A stretch of 64,000 nt of DNA from Chlorocebus sabaeus (lineage: Eukaryota > Chordata > Mammalia > Primates > Cercopithecidae): NCBI RefSeq assembly GCF_047675955.1, contig NC_132927.1, forward strand, positions 64,275,702-64,339,701, written 5' to 3'. Positions 22,118-34,430 of this stretch are shown here, in pieces. Numbering within the stretch: the stretch's first letter is position 1; each line of letters begins with the position of its first letter. Position numbers and translations under genes: made by a program. The notes beneath the pieces were generated by a model, which was given only the letters and a program-made list of their open reading frames with translations, was not told where the DNA came from and made no database searches.

Positions 22118-23659
22118 ATCGTGTTCTGTATGGGACCTCTTACTAATCGTTCACCACCAGCCACTCTAGAAGAGAGGAGGAACCCAGGATGATATTTTGT
22201 CAACCAAGAAACAAGAAGTACCTCCCAGGAACTGGAAATGAATGGGGAAATGATGAAATCTCATTTGCACTATTCTTTATCTTCTCTCTGGAAAGTTCAG
22301 CAATCATCAGGTCATTTCATTTGGCTTAGATTCCATACGTCTTTCCAAACTTAAAAATTTGTGAAAATTGTTCCACCCATATGTAAGCGAGCATAGGCTA
22401 AGTTGTCTAATTCTTGCAGAAATGTGGGTATAGCATTAAAAATATGTCTTTGTATAGTTATCTTACCCATGTAAGAAAAGAGTGGCCAACTTTCATATAA
22501 ATAGAAACAGAACATTTAAGCTATATGCAGTTTGCATTTTTGTCTACTACTATGAAATTATTATCTATGAAATTTAAGATGTAACTCAACATATGTATAA
22601 TTTTAATTTCTAATTTATTGTTAGATCTCAGCACTTAAAAAATTACATCTAGTATTTTGAATTGTTTAAATCTCTTCCCTGCAAAGAACAGTAATACAAT
22701 CATGTTCTAATTTACTAGCATTTACATATCTTAAAAATATAATGGCCTGTAATTTACTTTTCTTCCGCCTATGATTTTCTGAAGCTCTTTATGAAGCACC
22801 GGTGCATTTTTATTTAAAAAATAGATTGTGACTCCTCAGATAATGTTACAATTCGATGTTCAAAAAGCAATCCATGTACATAGCCATAAAGGAATGAGCT
22901 GGAGAGGTCTCCATATTATTATTCAGTGTGAGCTCTAGAATAAAAGTATAAATTTCTGTATCTAGGAAATGTGTGTTCATTGAACTTCAAATCTAACACA
23001 AGCAAGAAACCTTGCTGTGCAATGACTCAATTTGCCAATGCTGTTAAAAATGTTAACTTCAGTTCTCAGCATTTCATTGAAAGCTCGTAGACATTTGCTT
23101 GAGCTTGTAAACATCTTTCTAAAAGAAATATTTTCAGAATTACTCTAAAATTTCTGGTATTTCCTCCAAGACTGTTGACACTAGCAAAAAATTTAACTTG
23201 GAAACCTCAATTGAAAATTTAGAAACAATTCTTGTTCTGATCTCCAGAAAGGACAATGTATTTTTAAGGGTGTTCCCACCGGTAATCACAATTGTTTGTT
23301 GGATAAATAAATAATAAGTTAATTAATCAAACAAACTAAAAATGCTGCAATTTTACAGTTTGTCGTAACTGTATTCAGTTCCTAAAACCCTTGGGGATAT
23401 TTGTATTCCTGGTTGAAAAGCTTTAAGATTATATTGGAAAGTAAGGTTAAAGAGAAAGAGTCTCCCATTAGGAAAGCCATTATTAATAATTTTTACATTT
23501 GCTGAACTAAAATAGTAGGAACAAACATTAGCAATTGACATTTTATCCATCTTAAATTAGTAGTAACAAGAATTGTCATGTTAATTTCCAGCTATCATTC
23601 CTTGCTCATGAGAAATGTGTTTAGGATATCCCTTCCCTAAATTTTTAGTAAGCTGTTCA
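22118..23659. other. AT-rich intergenic DNA
   Basis: No gene or named repeat supported. Short ORFs only. Confidence 0.4.
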
Positions 23660-23859
23660 TCAGTTGACTTACTTTTGTTGCAGACTACACAGTGGCATGA
23701 ATCTCTGTTCATGGAATCAGTGCTGTGAAAAAACATTGCTACATTTTCTTTGTCAGCTTAATTGTAACTCCCAACCCACATACCACCAAGCTATAGGAAA
23801 TTCCATCTTAGGCATTATGGGATTGTCTTCCTCTTTTTGGTTTACACCAGAATCGGGGA

Positions 23860-24307
23860 GGTTCACAATAGCAAAGACTTGGAATCAACCCAAATGTCCA
23901 CCAGTGACAGACAGGATTGAGAAAATGTGGCACATATACACCATGGAATACTATGCAGCCATAAAAAAGGATGAGTTCGTGTCCTTTGTAGGGACATGGG
24001 TGCAGCTGGAAACCACCATTCTCAGCAAACTTTCACAAGAACAGAAAACCAAATACCACATGTTCTCACTCATAGGTGGGAATTGAACAATGAGATCACT
24101 TGGACATGGGAAGGGGAACATCACACACCAGGGCCTATTATGAGGAGAGAGGAGGGGGGAGGGATGGCATTGGGAGTTATAACTGACATAAATGATGAGT
24201 TGATGGGTGCGGACGAGTTGATGGGTGCCGCACACCAACATGGCACATGTATACATATGTAACAAACCTGCACATTGTGCACATGTACCCTAGAACTTAA
24301 AGTATAA

Positions 24308-24346
<39 letters not shown>

Positions 24347-24352
24347 AAATGT
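23860..24352 (+). mobile_element. 5'-truncated L1P 3' end with (AAAT)n tail
   Basis: Sense terminal L1 ORF2 (the last codons read SLIGGN) and 3' UTR, ending in a long ataaataaat tail at 24306-24352. A local duplication of gagttgatgggtgc lies at 24196-24230. Confidence 0.92.
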
Positions 24353-24599
24353 GTAAGAAATTTCTCAGGGAAAAAAAAAAGAAAATGAAAGGGGTCTTTG
24401 ATTTATAGTCACCAGTGACGGTAGTATTGCCTAACCTTTTAGTGGTTGCTTGATTCCTTTACTGAATCTCTTGGGACACAGGGCAGGACTTGGTAGAAGC
24501 CCAGTTAATGGCCCAGATTCTTGTGCATCAGGTAGAGTTTCCTTCAAAATGTTGTATATCCTCATGAGAACTAAAAATAAAATCCTAAAATTCTAAGCC

Positions 24600-25490
24600 C
24601 CCCAACTGACTGAAAAGACCCCTCTTGGCCGGGGGACCCCAGAGAAACTTGAAAAACTGAGTTCCTAGCCATGACAGTATGGGAGCTTGTACACACCTCA
24701 CTGTACCCACTCCGTTTTACAACTTAGACACAATAACTGACCAGTATTAATGTTAAAATGGAGATCAAAAGACTGACAAAATGGACTCTTTATGGCAATA
24801 GATACTAAATTATGTACAAGACCTAAGGCCACGCCAAGCAAGAGTTAAGTCATGTACCCCCTGTACTTAAAGAATAAACTATGTTCCACCTGCCACAAAA
24901 TTTTTCTTTTTCTCTAGCAGCTAAACAAGCACTGGCCTCGAGATAAGAAATATTGAAACGATTACAGCTCACCAATTGCCAGATGCAGCCTGATTTCACC
25001 CCTCTGTTCCACAAGCCATCACTACAGCTTTGATTAGACAAGAAGTTGATTTTGGTAACTTTCTCTTGATAAAAGACCACCAACCATGGACTGGTTCTGG
25101 CTGGTTTGCAGAGGCTGCGCACTTGAGTGCCTTTGTGTCTCTGCTTCACCTTTTGACATACAAGGCCTAATTGTAATGCATTTGTATGTAAGGTCTCCAC
25201 CCCAAAGTGAACATGCAACATGCATGTTCATTCAGTGCACATGCCTTAGGACACCCTTCATGAATATTCATAGCTACTTTTATAACCTACTAAATATGTA
25301 TACTTGGCCAATCTGTTCAGCATAAATCCGTGTTTCATCCTCCCCTCCCACAAAGTACCTGCCTTCTGGCTTCTACCAGAGGCTATGTTTCCCAGCCTGT
25401 CAAAATGACCACCCTGCAGGCTGTAACCCTTTATGAGATAAAAAGTCTCCATTCTAAATGTAACATCTCATGATGTTTCAGTTGACACTT
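24600..25490 (+). mobile_element. Possible LTR-like element, family not named
   Basis: The segment has the look of an old ERVL-group LTR (agactgacaaaatggactct, cactggcctcgagataagaa, cttgataaaagaccaccaac, a dense ATG/CAT-rich middle, and an end at gtttcagttgaca). I recall similar consensus text but cannot assign a name, and no target duplication is visible. 24353-24599 before it is unclassified. Confidence 0.35.
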
Positions 25491-27335
25491 CAGAGTTACC
25501 TCTTTTTAGGAATGCCTGACTTCCAGACCTACATGGTTGTTGGCTTTAGGAATGGAACATGTAGTACCTAAATAAGTCAATCAAAGCCACAATGATTGGT
25601 TCAGTGGTGCGCATGCTACTGAACCTGCTTAGATTCTGGGACAAAGGCCCTTTCTTTTAATCTGGATGTTGTGGTATGTGAATGAGATGCCTGGAATCTT
25701 TGTGGCCATTTTATTAACATGAAATAGCCAATGCATGGGAGAAAGGAGAGCTCAGGGAATCACACAACATTGGAGCTACAGCCTAAAGATACGGAGAGTC
25801 TTGAATATCGCAGTTACATGAACCAAATACACTTCCTTATTATTTTAGTGTGAATCTGGTATTTTTCTTCCTTGAATCCTAAAGGATCCTAATGGAATTT
25901 GGAACATGGAAGTCAGGGTGATGTTACAGACTCCAGATTGTTGAATAGGCAGAGCTAAAGAGTTACAGTGGAGAGGGCAATGAAGATAGAGCTAGTTGTG
26001 ATGTTAGCAGCCCATTGCTGGTTAAACTATTGCCTGCTATATCCCAAGACTCAGATAATGTCCACCAAGGGTCTGGAATCAACACACTGGAAGGAAAAAT
26101 TCAAAATGTTGGTGGTTTTTGGCTTCTTCTTGTAGCCTTCAATAAAGTCCCACAAGAGACAGATAACATAATACAAATTTTGTGAGCGCTTTTCTGTTAA
26201 ATTTTCAAATCCAGAAAACACTGCTGCCCTGTGGGGCCTACACACAGAAACAGTGTGTTTTATGCTTCAGGAAAAGGGTAAACTTTAGCTAGAAAAAGCA
26301 AGTTAGAATTGTTTGTGAGTCACTAGTGAGTGCAGTCTCAAAAGCCAGACATTATGGGGAAATGAAAGAATTTTTTAGACCTCTTAGGCTCCCATATCAT
26401 TTCAGGAAGCAGGCCTGGCTGACTTAAACTTGGAGTTTTCTGTATGCCAGTGGGTAGTGAGAAGTAGTCATGACATAAACAAAGTTTCTATTATTCAGGG
26501 AAATGAAAAAGCCTGGGCTCCTGACCCCAGGGGTCTAAAGGGAGGAGGCAAGGAATAGTTAAAATGAGGATGTCAGGGACCAATGTTGATCCTCATGGCC
26601 TGAGAGCAATAGAATTTTCAGAGTGGCCAGGATAGTCAATGCCAATAATCTGCTTTTCCTGAAGATAGCTGCAAGCCTCTGGGGAAAACTCCATATTCTG
26701 CCTTATGCATGCACTTTACTGTGGTACAAAAATAGAGACTGGCATACAGTTGTGCAGGTTGAGTACTGCACAAGAAATCCATGTCTCAGAGGGCACCATT
26801 CATTTAATAGACATTGAAGATTTACACGTTTGTTATGTCAATTTTAAAGCATATGGCAACAAAGTGCTTGTTCTAATAAAAGCAGTATGACAACTTTCCA
26901 ACATCTGGAAGGAAGGTATCATAAGGAAGACACTTCTTGTTTTCACAGAATGCCCCATGAGCAGCATAGCCCTGCCCCTGCCCTGCTACCACAAGGTCAT
27001 GTAAGCCTCTCCCACCCTGAGCCATCATGGGAGGAGCTAGGGTAAGTGCAGTATATCTGAAAGACTGAATATTTAGCCCAAAGTAGCTGAGCTAACCTAA
27101 AAAGACAGTTTAAGCAAGAAAAGGTGGTGATATCATTAATTTCGCAAGTAAAATAATTTTTTGCACCGATACCCAGTAGGTTGGTAAATCAGAAAGAAGA
27201 ATAAACAGTCAGAGAAAATAAGCTACTGTTTCAGGTGTGCTTGCAGTTGAGTTGTGGTGTGACCACTGTCTCTCAGATGTCCCAGCCTTGACAGGAGGTG
27301 GCCTTTCTGGAACAGAGAGAAAAAAACATACCTTT
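25491..27335. other. Intergenic, unclassified
   Basis: No supportable gene. Short ORFs have no family features. Confidence 0.35.
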
Positions 27336-27337
27336 TA

Positions 27338-27680
27338 AAAAAAGGATGAGTTCATGTCCTTTGCAGGGACATGGATGAAGCTGGAAACCATCATCCTCAG
27401 CAAACTAACACAGAAACAGAAAACCAAACACCGCATGTTCTCACTCATAAGTGGGAGTTGAAGAATGAGAACACATGGACACAGGGAGGGGAACATTACA
27501 TACTGGAGCCTGTTGCGGGTTGGAGGGCTAGGGGAGGGATAGCATTAGGAGAAATTCCTAATGTAGATGACGGGTTGATGGGTGCAGTAAACCACCATGG
27601 CACATGTATACCTATGTAACAAACCTGCACATTCTGCACATGTACCCCAGAACTTAAAGTACAACAATAATTTAAAAAAT
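27338..27680 (+). mobile_element. L1P 3' end, 5'-truncated
   Basis: Starts within ORF2 at aaaggatgagttcatgtcct and runs through the 3' UTR to ccccagaacttaaagtacaa. Confidence 0.9.
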
Positions 27681-27733
27681 GATACTGTCCACCTATGATC
27701 TAGAATCCAGGTTGAATATAGGTCCAATCACCT

Positions 27734-28203
27734 AGTGCAATGTTTCTCAAACTTTAATGTTTATAAGAATTAACTAGGAATCTTAGTTTAAAAGATTCTT
27801 ATTCAATACATCTGAAGTGCAGCCTGAGAGTCTACATTTATTTATTTATTTATTTATTTATTTTGAGATGGAGTCTCACTCTGTGGCCCAGGCAGGAGTG
27901 CAGTGGCCGGATCTCGGCTCACTGCAAGCTCCGCCTCCCGGGTTTACGCCATTCTCCTGCCTCAGCCTCCTGAGTAGCTGGGACTACAGGCGCCCGCCAC
28001 CTCGCCCAGCTAGTTTTTTGTATTTTTAGTAGAGACGGGGTTTCACCGTGTTAGCCAGGATGGTCTCGATCTCCTGACCTCGTGATCCGCCCGTCTCGGC
28101 CTCCCAAAGTGCTGGGATTACAGGCTTGAGCCACCATGCCCGGCCAGTGAGAGTCTACATTTCTAAGAAATTCCCATGTAATGCCAGTGCTGCTGGGCCC
28201 TGG
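27734..28203 (+). mobile_element. MER5A split by an AluY
   Basis: hAT-type MER5A: tgtttctcaaactttaatg and a gaattaactaggaatc stretch on the left, and aaattcccatgtaatgccag, tgctgctgggccc on the right of the Alu at 27840-28147. Confidence 0.75.
27840..28147 (-). mobile_element. AluY, cercopithecid-type
   Basis: Young, CpG-rich antisense AluY with a TTTA-repeat tail and a perfect 15-bp target duplication tgagagtctacattt (27825-27839 and 28148-28162). The gcttgagccaccatgcc and cccagctagttttttgt variants fit AluYR-type copies of Old World monkeys (from memory). Confidence 0.93.
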
Positions 28204-28242
28204 GTGCAGGTGTGGAGTTACATAATTTTAGAGTCTAGAGAA

Positions 28243-28421
28243 GAGGTTCTCACACTTTAGCATGGATGAGAATCACCTGGAGAGCTTGTTCAGACAGAGT
28301 GCTGGGCTTCATCCCCAGATATTTTGATTCAGCAGGCCTGGGGTGGGACCTGAGAATTTGTATTTTTGACAAGTTCCCTGATAACACAAATGTGGGTGGG
28401 ACACACTTTGAGAACTACTGG
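28243..28421 (+). mobile_element. MER5A
   Basis: Near-complete: gaggttctcacactttagca, agaatcacctggagagcttg, tctgattcagcaggcctgggg-like block, and a terminal cacactttgagaactactg. The first 19 and last 19 bases form the terminal inverted repeat. Confidence 0.85.
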
Positions 28422-29010
28422 TCTCAAATAGAGGGCAGCCCATTCCTAAGTACCTCCTATTAATTGCCATCTACCAGAAAAAAGGTACAGTCCCACCCAG
28501 TGAAGAGATGGATCCTTCCTACCTCCAAGTTCAGGCCCAACCTGATGTTTGCTGAGACAGAAATTCTCAAGCCAATGTCTAGGCTCAAAGACTGCAGCTA
28601 ATCAGGTTTCAGGCTGTGGTCCCTAACCTACGGAATTTAGAAGAAGCAAACTGAAAGCAGCCAGCTTTTTAAGGGATCTAGGTGATCTTTCACCCCTGTC
28701 TGATCTCATCACCCAGTGGTGCAGGCCACATTTTGTTCCTATGCCATGCCTTGGCCAATGGTGTTCATGTCCCTCTCTTCCTCCAAGTTAAAAGCTATTT
28801 AAGAACAGAAATCATGTTTAATTCATGTCTTAATCCCTTTGAGCCTATCCTCAGCTCCCTTCCTAGAAACTAGCAGAGTTTTACGTATTCTAGGTGTAAC
28901 AGAAATCCTGTTTAGAAGATATTAAATTGTTAAATTTTCCACTCCATGTAAGTGATGGTTCTCCCAAAGGTTTTCCATCATGAAAGCCCAGTTTATTGCC
29001 CAGGGAAAAG
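28422..29010. other. Intergenic, unclassified
   Basis: No recognisable gene or repeat. Confidence 0.35.
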
Positions 29011-29468
29011 GAGGAAAGTATCAAAATGCCACAGAGCATGAAGGAAGATATTACCTGGTGATGCCCCGCTGGACAGTGTTAAATCAAGTTTAGCTAAAAG
29101 TTGCCTCCTTACGTATTTTAAGTTCAGCCTAAAGGTTTCTGTGTACATCATGAACTGTAACCTCAATGGAGTTGCACTCAGACTGTAGTGTAGTCTTGTG
29201 TCATCACTGAGTCTTGGCCATTCAAAGGTGACCAATTGTTCAAACTGTGCTCAAACGATGCAAACATCAAGTAGTAACCCATCTGGTTGTTTCTGTACCT
29301 CACACCATTTTCTGTATGTCTCTTTCTTCTATCTGTAAATCTTCCACCATGTGGCTGCGCTGGAGTCCCTGAGCCTACTCTGGCTCAGGAGGCTGCTCAA
29401 TTTGCAAATTGTTCTTTGCTCAATTAAACTCTCTTAAATTTAATTCAGCTAAAGTTTTTCTTTTAACA
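29011..29468 (+). mobile_element. ERV1-like LTR 3' portion
   Basis: Ends with ttgctcaattaaactctc ... ttttaaca, the R/U5 type of class I endogenous retroviral LTRs, preceded by a tgcgctggagtccctgagcc block. The 5' boundary is not clear. The first 50 bp (29011-29060) recur at 30791-30840. Confidence 0.5.
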
Positions 29469-30790
29469 ACAGAAAGATGAAGTAGATATACCTTCTGATT
29501 CTACGAAGAAGCCATGAGGTACAGAAAGCGAGAGCAAGAGATAGGACATATTTCCAGATTCATATCAAGAGAGATCAGCAAGGAAACCCAGAAGCAGAGC
29601 GGCAGACGGAACTCAAGCCTTTTTTGGGTTTCAGGGAAGACATCACCTTTTAGGGAACCCCTGCAACAGTAAAATTGCAACAGAACAGAAAAATCGACAT
29701 GATGGTATACCATGGTGATGATACTTAAGAAGAAAAGATGACTGGAAATAAGTCCTCTGCTGTGGGATAAGGAAGGAATCCAAACACTGTCACTTACTCC
29801 CAGAGGAAGAAGAGTAAGGAAGAGAGATGAGGGCCAGTGGGCCTTCCATGGATCCCTGTGGGAGGGAAACTTGACCCCATGGTCAAGCAGTCTCTGGGCT
29901 GCTGGGTGGACAACCAAGGCCTGGGGTGCATGGAGGAGGCAACTGAGACCATGGGGAGATGCTGCACTAGCAAGAACCAAGGTAAGGGAGTATAACAGGA
30001 AGGGGACACAGTAGACCCCCAGCAGGCTACCAGATCACCAATTACACTGGCTGAGGTCTCAGCAGCTTCTGTCAGGGGGATGCCTAACAGACAGACAGGA
30101 CCTTTTCAAAGGCCAGAGGGGACCAGAAGACAGTATGAGGAACAGCAGGTGGACATCCTCACAGCAAAGAGGACAGGTAAGCTTTCCTCTCCATCCAGCT
30201 GCCATCTTATGGAAGACTACATCTTGTGAGAGGCACCTCTTGTGGTAAGTGCCATCTAGTGAGTGGATGTCTAAGATGAGAAACAGTACTAGGAGGGGTG
30301 TGGACCTTAAACTTGATTGAGTCTTTATCCAGAAGATATTAAACAAGTCTTTAAAAGACTAGTTAAGCCATCAGACACGGAAATATCTTCTATGCACAAA
30401 TTTAGGGTTTTTCCGTCCCCCACCAATGGTGGGAATGAGGTTTTCAGGGCACTATGACAATCGTTTCTTTCCCACATCTAAATGTACTGTGCAAATATGT
30501 GACCTTTCATCAAATGCTTGGCAAATTATGCAGGACTGTACCATTACATTGATTTTACATAAGCCTGGTTTACCTAAGCTGAATTTTCATCAACTAAAAA
30601 ACAATAGCAGAAAATAGAGCTGCTGTGAACAACCCAGAAACAGTGTTTTAGTCATTGGATAGTGGAACAATGAATGGATGAATAACAAGGAAATTAAGTA
30701 CTTTACAAAATTTTTCTTCATCTTTACTTTAAAACTCACTTGTTTTTCTGGCATCCTTTGATGAAAATAATTTTCATCAAATGGCTGCCA
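29469..30790. other. Unclassified, possibly ERV-associated
   Basis: Follows the LTR-like segment. The longest ORF (159 codons, - strand, 29501-29980) shows no viral or host motif that I recognise. Confidence 0.3.
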
Positions 30791-30840
30791 GAGGAAAGTA
30801 TCAAAAAGCCACAGTGCATGAAGGAAGATATTACTTGGTG
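30791..30840 (+). repeat. Direct copy of 29011-29060
   Basis: 47 of 50 bases match, 1.78 kb downstream of the first copy. Flanks differ on both sides. Confidence 0.85.
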
Positions 30841-32714
30841 GAAACTTGGAGGGCTTGGAAGGGTTTTTTTGAGTCCCTTTCAAGGAGGATAGACATTACG
30901 ATGGAATGCTAACAGTCACAATACCTAGCACCACATTTTACTTCTGGTAGACATTGAATATTTCTTTGGTCATTTGGTGTGCTGATTAGATTTTAAGAAA
31001 GGTATCATGAAAATTATATAGTGTATTTGGTTAATTGGATTGAAGTGGGAAGATGGGATGAGCTCTCCTGGGAGTTATCAATAGGGCTGACCAGGGCTGG
31101 GTAGAGCCCTTATTTGTAACGATGTCTGTCCTTTATTGGATGGACAGCAGTGCTGCAGTGAACATGCTGGGAACAGAGAATGAGCTCACTTGGAGGCATA
31201 ACTTTTCTCAGTTCTAGCTGACCTGGAAGATTGGCTACTGTTGATCCTTCTCCATGTTCAGCTCTAGAAAGGCACTTGAAGAACATCCAGTACAAAACCC
31301 TCATTTTATAGGTGAGGGATCTAAGATCTAAGCCCAATTCCAAGTCTCTCAGTTCAGAAATTTTTTCTTTACTATAGACTTTTCCGGATAAAGATGACAA
31401 CAGATCACACAAAAGAAAAAAAAAAAAAAGATTACTGGTCCAGGGAAGAAAAGTGCAGGGACACTTTCAGGTATGGCTGAATTCAAATGCTCAACCTATG
31501 TAGCCAGGAGGACATTTTCACCATCTCTCGATTCCACTGTTTGCTATTTATTTTGGCTTTTATATGATGTCAAAGATGATTAACAGCATCTCCAAGCCTA
31601 GGTTCCACAGATTAGAAAATCCAGTGGGAAGAGAGCGTCTTTCTTGATATCTCTGGAAAATGTCAAGGTTCCCCTGCCCTTGTTCCTTTCCATCTTCAAA
31701 TCGATCACTGTGGTTAGGGGCGTATAGTTTTCTCATAAGCCAAGGCGGGGCCCCATGCCTGCCCTGGAGAGTAGAGTCGGTGCCATCATAACGACAGAGA
31801 CTGAAAGGAGAAGAGAGGATGGTTTCTCAAGGGAAAATCAGGATGCTGTTACCAAATGAAAGAGAGAAAAGGGTCTGTGACTACACCTTTCTGGGCTGTG
31901 TGGTCCAAACAAACCTGTGACATCAGACATGTCCCCTACATTATTTTCCATTGAAAACGATGTTTATTTCCTTTTATACATGGTGAGAAATTAAGTTTCT
32001 TTGCATAGAGAATAGACACCTTCAGAAATATTCATTCTGGAAGGTAATGTCAGGAAGGATCCTGGCAGGCAATGGATCCATGACTCAAATTCAGGTATTC
32101 TGAGGAAGGTTTAGTAAAGAGATATTTACAAAGGATGGGCAGGGTACAGGGAAGCCAGAAGGCTGATGTGGGAACTGGGGATAAGAACATCTGGGCACCC
32201 TGAGGCCCCTGGCTCTGAGAGGGCAAGCGGACGGGGTGGTTACCAAACCTGGAGGCACAGAAGTCTGCCTGCAGATGACCCGCAGGCACAGCCAGCCTAT
32301 GGCCAGGCATTAAAATGAGAACTAGGGAAAGAAACAAAAATCCACACCTGCTTCTCCTACCTCCCTCCCTCCCTCCAACATGCTGCAGGAATTCCCTACT
32401 GAATGAACCACCAGGAAGCCAGTGAGAAATCTCTGTTGTAGGTCCTAAGATCAGCCTCCCAGGGCACAACTGGAGAAGGACAAAATGTGGGAACAGAGAA
32501 ACAAACAGGAAGTCAGTTTCTTAACCACTTTTACACCCTAGTCATGGGCCCGATCAGGGAAATATCCATAAGATGTCTAAACACATGCCCTGGTCTAAGT
32601 TCATTTCCTGTGGCATTGACTGCTAAACATGTATGTTAAAAACGGCCTGTGTAAACATTAAAATACATGAGACTGTGAACATATCTAACAGCAGCATCAG
32701 TGTGGTCCATTGGG
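30841..32714. other. Intergenic, unclassified
   Basis: No gene supported. 31290-31380 weakly resembles an antisense MIR. A ctccctccctccctcc run lies near 32360. Confidence 0.35.
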
Positions 32715-33235
32715 GCTTCCTCTTGATTTGGAGGCATGAGGTTTGTTTGAACCTTTGTTCTTTCATTTACAGGCTAAGTGACTTTTAACAAATGAGATGG
32801 CCGGGCGCAGTGGCTCATGCCTGTAATCCCAGCACTTTGGGAGGCGGAGGCAGGCAGATCACGAGGTCAGGAGATGGAGACCATCCTGGCTAACACGGTG
32901 AAACCCCATCTCTACTAAAAATACAAAAAATTAGCCGGGCATGGTGGCGGGCGCCTGTAGTCCCAGATACTCGAAGGCTGAGGCAGGAGAATGGCGGGAA
33001 CCCAGGAGGTGGAGCTTGCAGTGAGCCGAGATCGCACCACTGTACTCCTGCCTGGGCGACAGAGCGAGACTCCGTCTCAAAAAAAAAAAAAAAAAAAAAA
33101 AGAGATAACCGCTCAGATATTGTGTCCTTGTCTGTAATAGGAGGATATTTACCCTGCCCACCTAATGGTATCTGTTATTCAGTGCAAATGAAATATTGGA
33201 TATAAAAGCATTTGAGAGTGATAAAGTACTAATGT
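32715..33235 (+). repeat. MIR split by an AluY
   Basis: Sense MIR: caggctaagtgacttttaac on the left; ccttgtctgtaataggagga and gataaagtactaatg on the right of the Alu. Confidence 0.65.
32799..33101 (+). mobile_element. AluY
   Basis: Sense, little diverged AluY with the ggtcaggagatggagaccat variant and a pure A tail at 33079-33101. Confidence 0.94.
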
Positions 33236-33904
33236 TATATTGATCTTTTCAACCTTAAAATGTGGGCATAAGAAATACAGATTAATGTTTTTATGGGCAT
33301 GATTTTTTGCAATGTTTATTTCAGAGTTCTAAAGCCGCCTTGGCTCACTCCACATGTGGCAGTATTTTTTTACCATGTGAACACCAAAATGAATTCGTGA
33401 CAAATGAACCTCCCATTTATTTCAGGCTTGCGTTAAGGAAATGATTTCCTATGATTCTGCTTACTGCTTAAAAAAATTAATCAAGTTTTCTGCCTGACAA
33501 GTAAGTCACTGTGTTTATTGTCTGTCCATGACTAGACAAAAGCACATAACATCCCTGTGTGTCCGGTGAGTTATGAAAGTCCTTTAAAAGCAGTGCATTA
33601 GCCATGGATCTTCCTGCTATCTCTCCCCTGCAGTTTGTTGAGAATGTTTTCCATAATAGAACCAGACTTATCACAATTTATTCTTGCCTCACTGACTACT
33701 GGGTCATTGCCTAGAGTTCTGAACCCCAGGTTGGAAGCTGCTAAAGTTTAATAAAAACTACTTTAGAGAAATGGCCCCACTCCCTTCATCCTCTCTCACC
33801 TGCCTCTGGCTCCTTGACCCCCATCCCTGAAGATGCTGGTTCCTAAGGCTCTTGTAATAGATTTCCTTATTGTTCCAGGTTTCTGGGAACTCATCAGTGA
33901 TAGC
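33236..33904. other. Intergenic, unclassified
   Basis: No gene supported. A good acceptor-like tract (ttccttattgttccag) ends at 33879 without a matching donor or ORF. Confidence 0.35.
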
Positions 33905-34430
33905 TGCCATGGGTATGTTGAGAGGATACTATGTGCTGAGAACTCCACATCTGATATTTCACTTAATTTTCCTACAATATTATGAAGTAGGTGTTATTTT
34001 CCCCATTGTACAAGAAGAGATGGTGTTGGGGTCCACGTGTTTCCTAAACAAAGGAATGAACACACAAGACAAGACAAGACAAACATGGCGGCCGCCCCAA
34101 TGGCGTGCTCTGCTTTATTTTATACAGTCGTTTGTGGAATGTTGCCAAGTCACAAGACACATTGTTGTTTTTCTGACCTTTCCCTGACTTTCTAGATTTT
34201 CAAGATGTTTACACATAAACAAGCCCCCAGGGTCTGCTGTTTGCAGCTGGTTCCTTTGTCCTCCCTGTTTGCAGGGAAGGAACGCCCTGCTTGGTTTGCA
34301 AGAGCAGGACTTATCGGAACGTCTGGTTTGCGAGCACGTAGTCCTCTACAAGATGGAGAGCTAGAGAGGCTAAAAACAGAACAAGAATTTGAACCCAAAT
34401 GTCTGTGACTGTAACCACCATACATATAGC
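33905..34430 (-). repeat. MIR split by a solo LTR
   Basis: Antisense MIR: acttaattttcctacaatat, gtgttattttccccattgta on the left; a degraded gagaggctaaaaacagaac and gaacccaaatgtctgtgact on the right of the LTR at 34024-34350. Confidence 0.75.
34024..34350 (-). mobile_element. Young solo LTR, betaretrovirus-like
   Basis: 327-bp block, TG...CA on the - strand (TGTAGAGG to CCCCAACA), with a perfect 6-bp target duplication agatgg at 34018-34023 and 34351-34356. A TATA box and AATAAA overlap at 34114-34124 (- strand), followed by a CpG-rich ggcggccgcc stretch and tandem caaga units. Short LTR length and a 6-bp duplication fit class II (betaretroviral/ERVK) insertions. High CpG content and a clean duplication indicate recent integration. 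It is a remnant without coding sequence. Confidence 0.85.

Noticed and set aside
23664..24086. 140-codon + strand ORF
   Set aside because: Its second half is the end of L1 ORF2; the first half is upstream read-through DNA.
24850..25221. 123-codon - strand ORF
   Set aside because: Lies inside an LTR-like block and shows no viral or host motif.
29501..29980. 159-codon - strand ORF
   Set aside because: No recognisable domain, no conservation evidence, no expected splice or poly(A) signals. Left as unclassified DNA.
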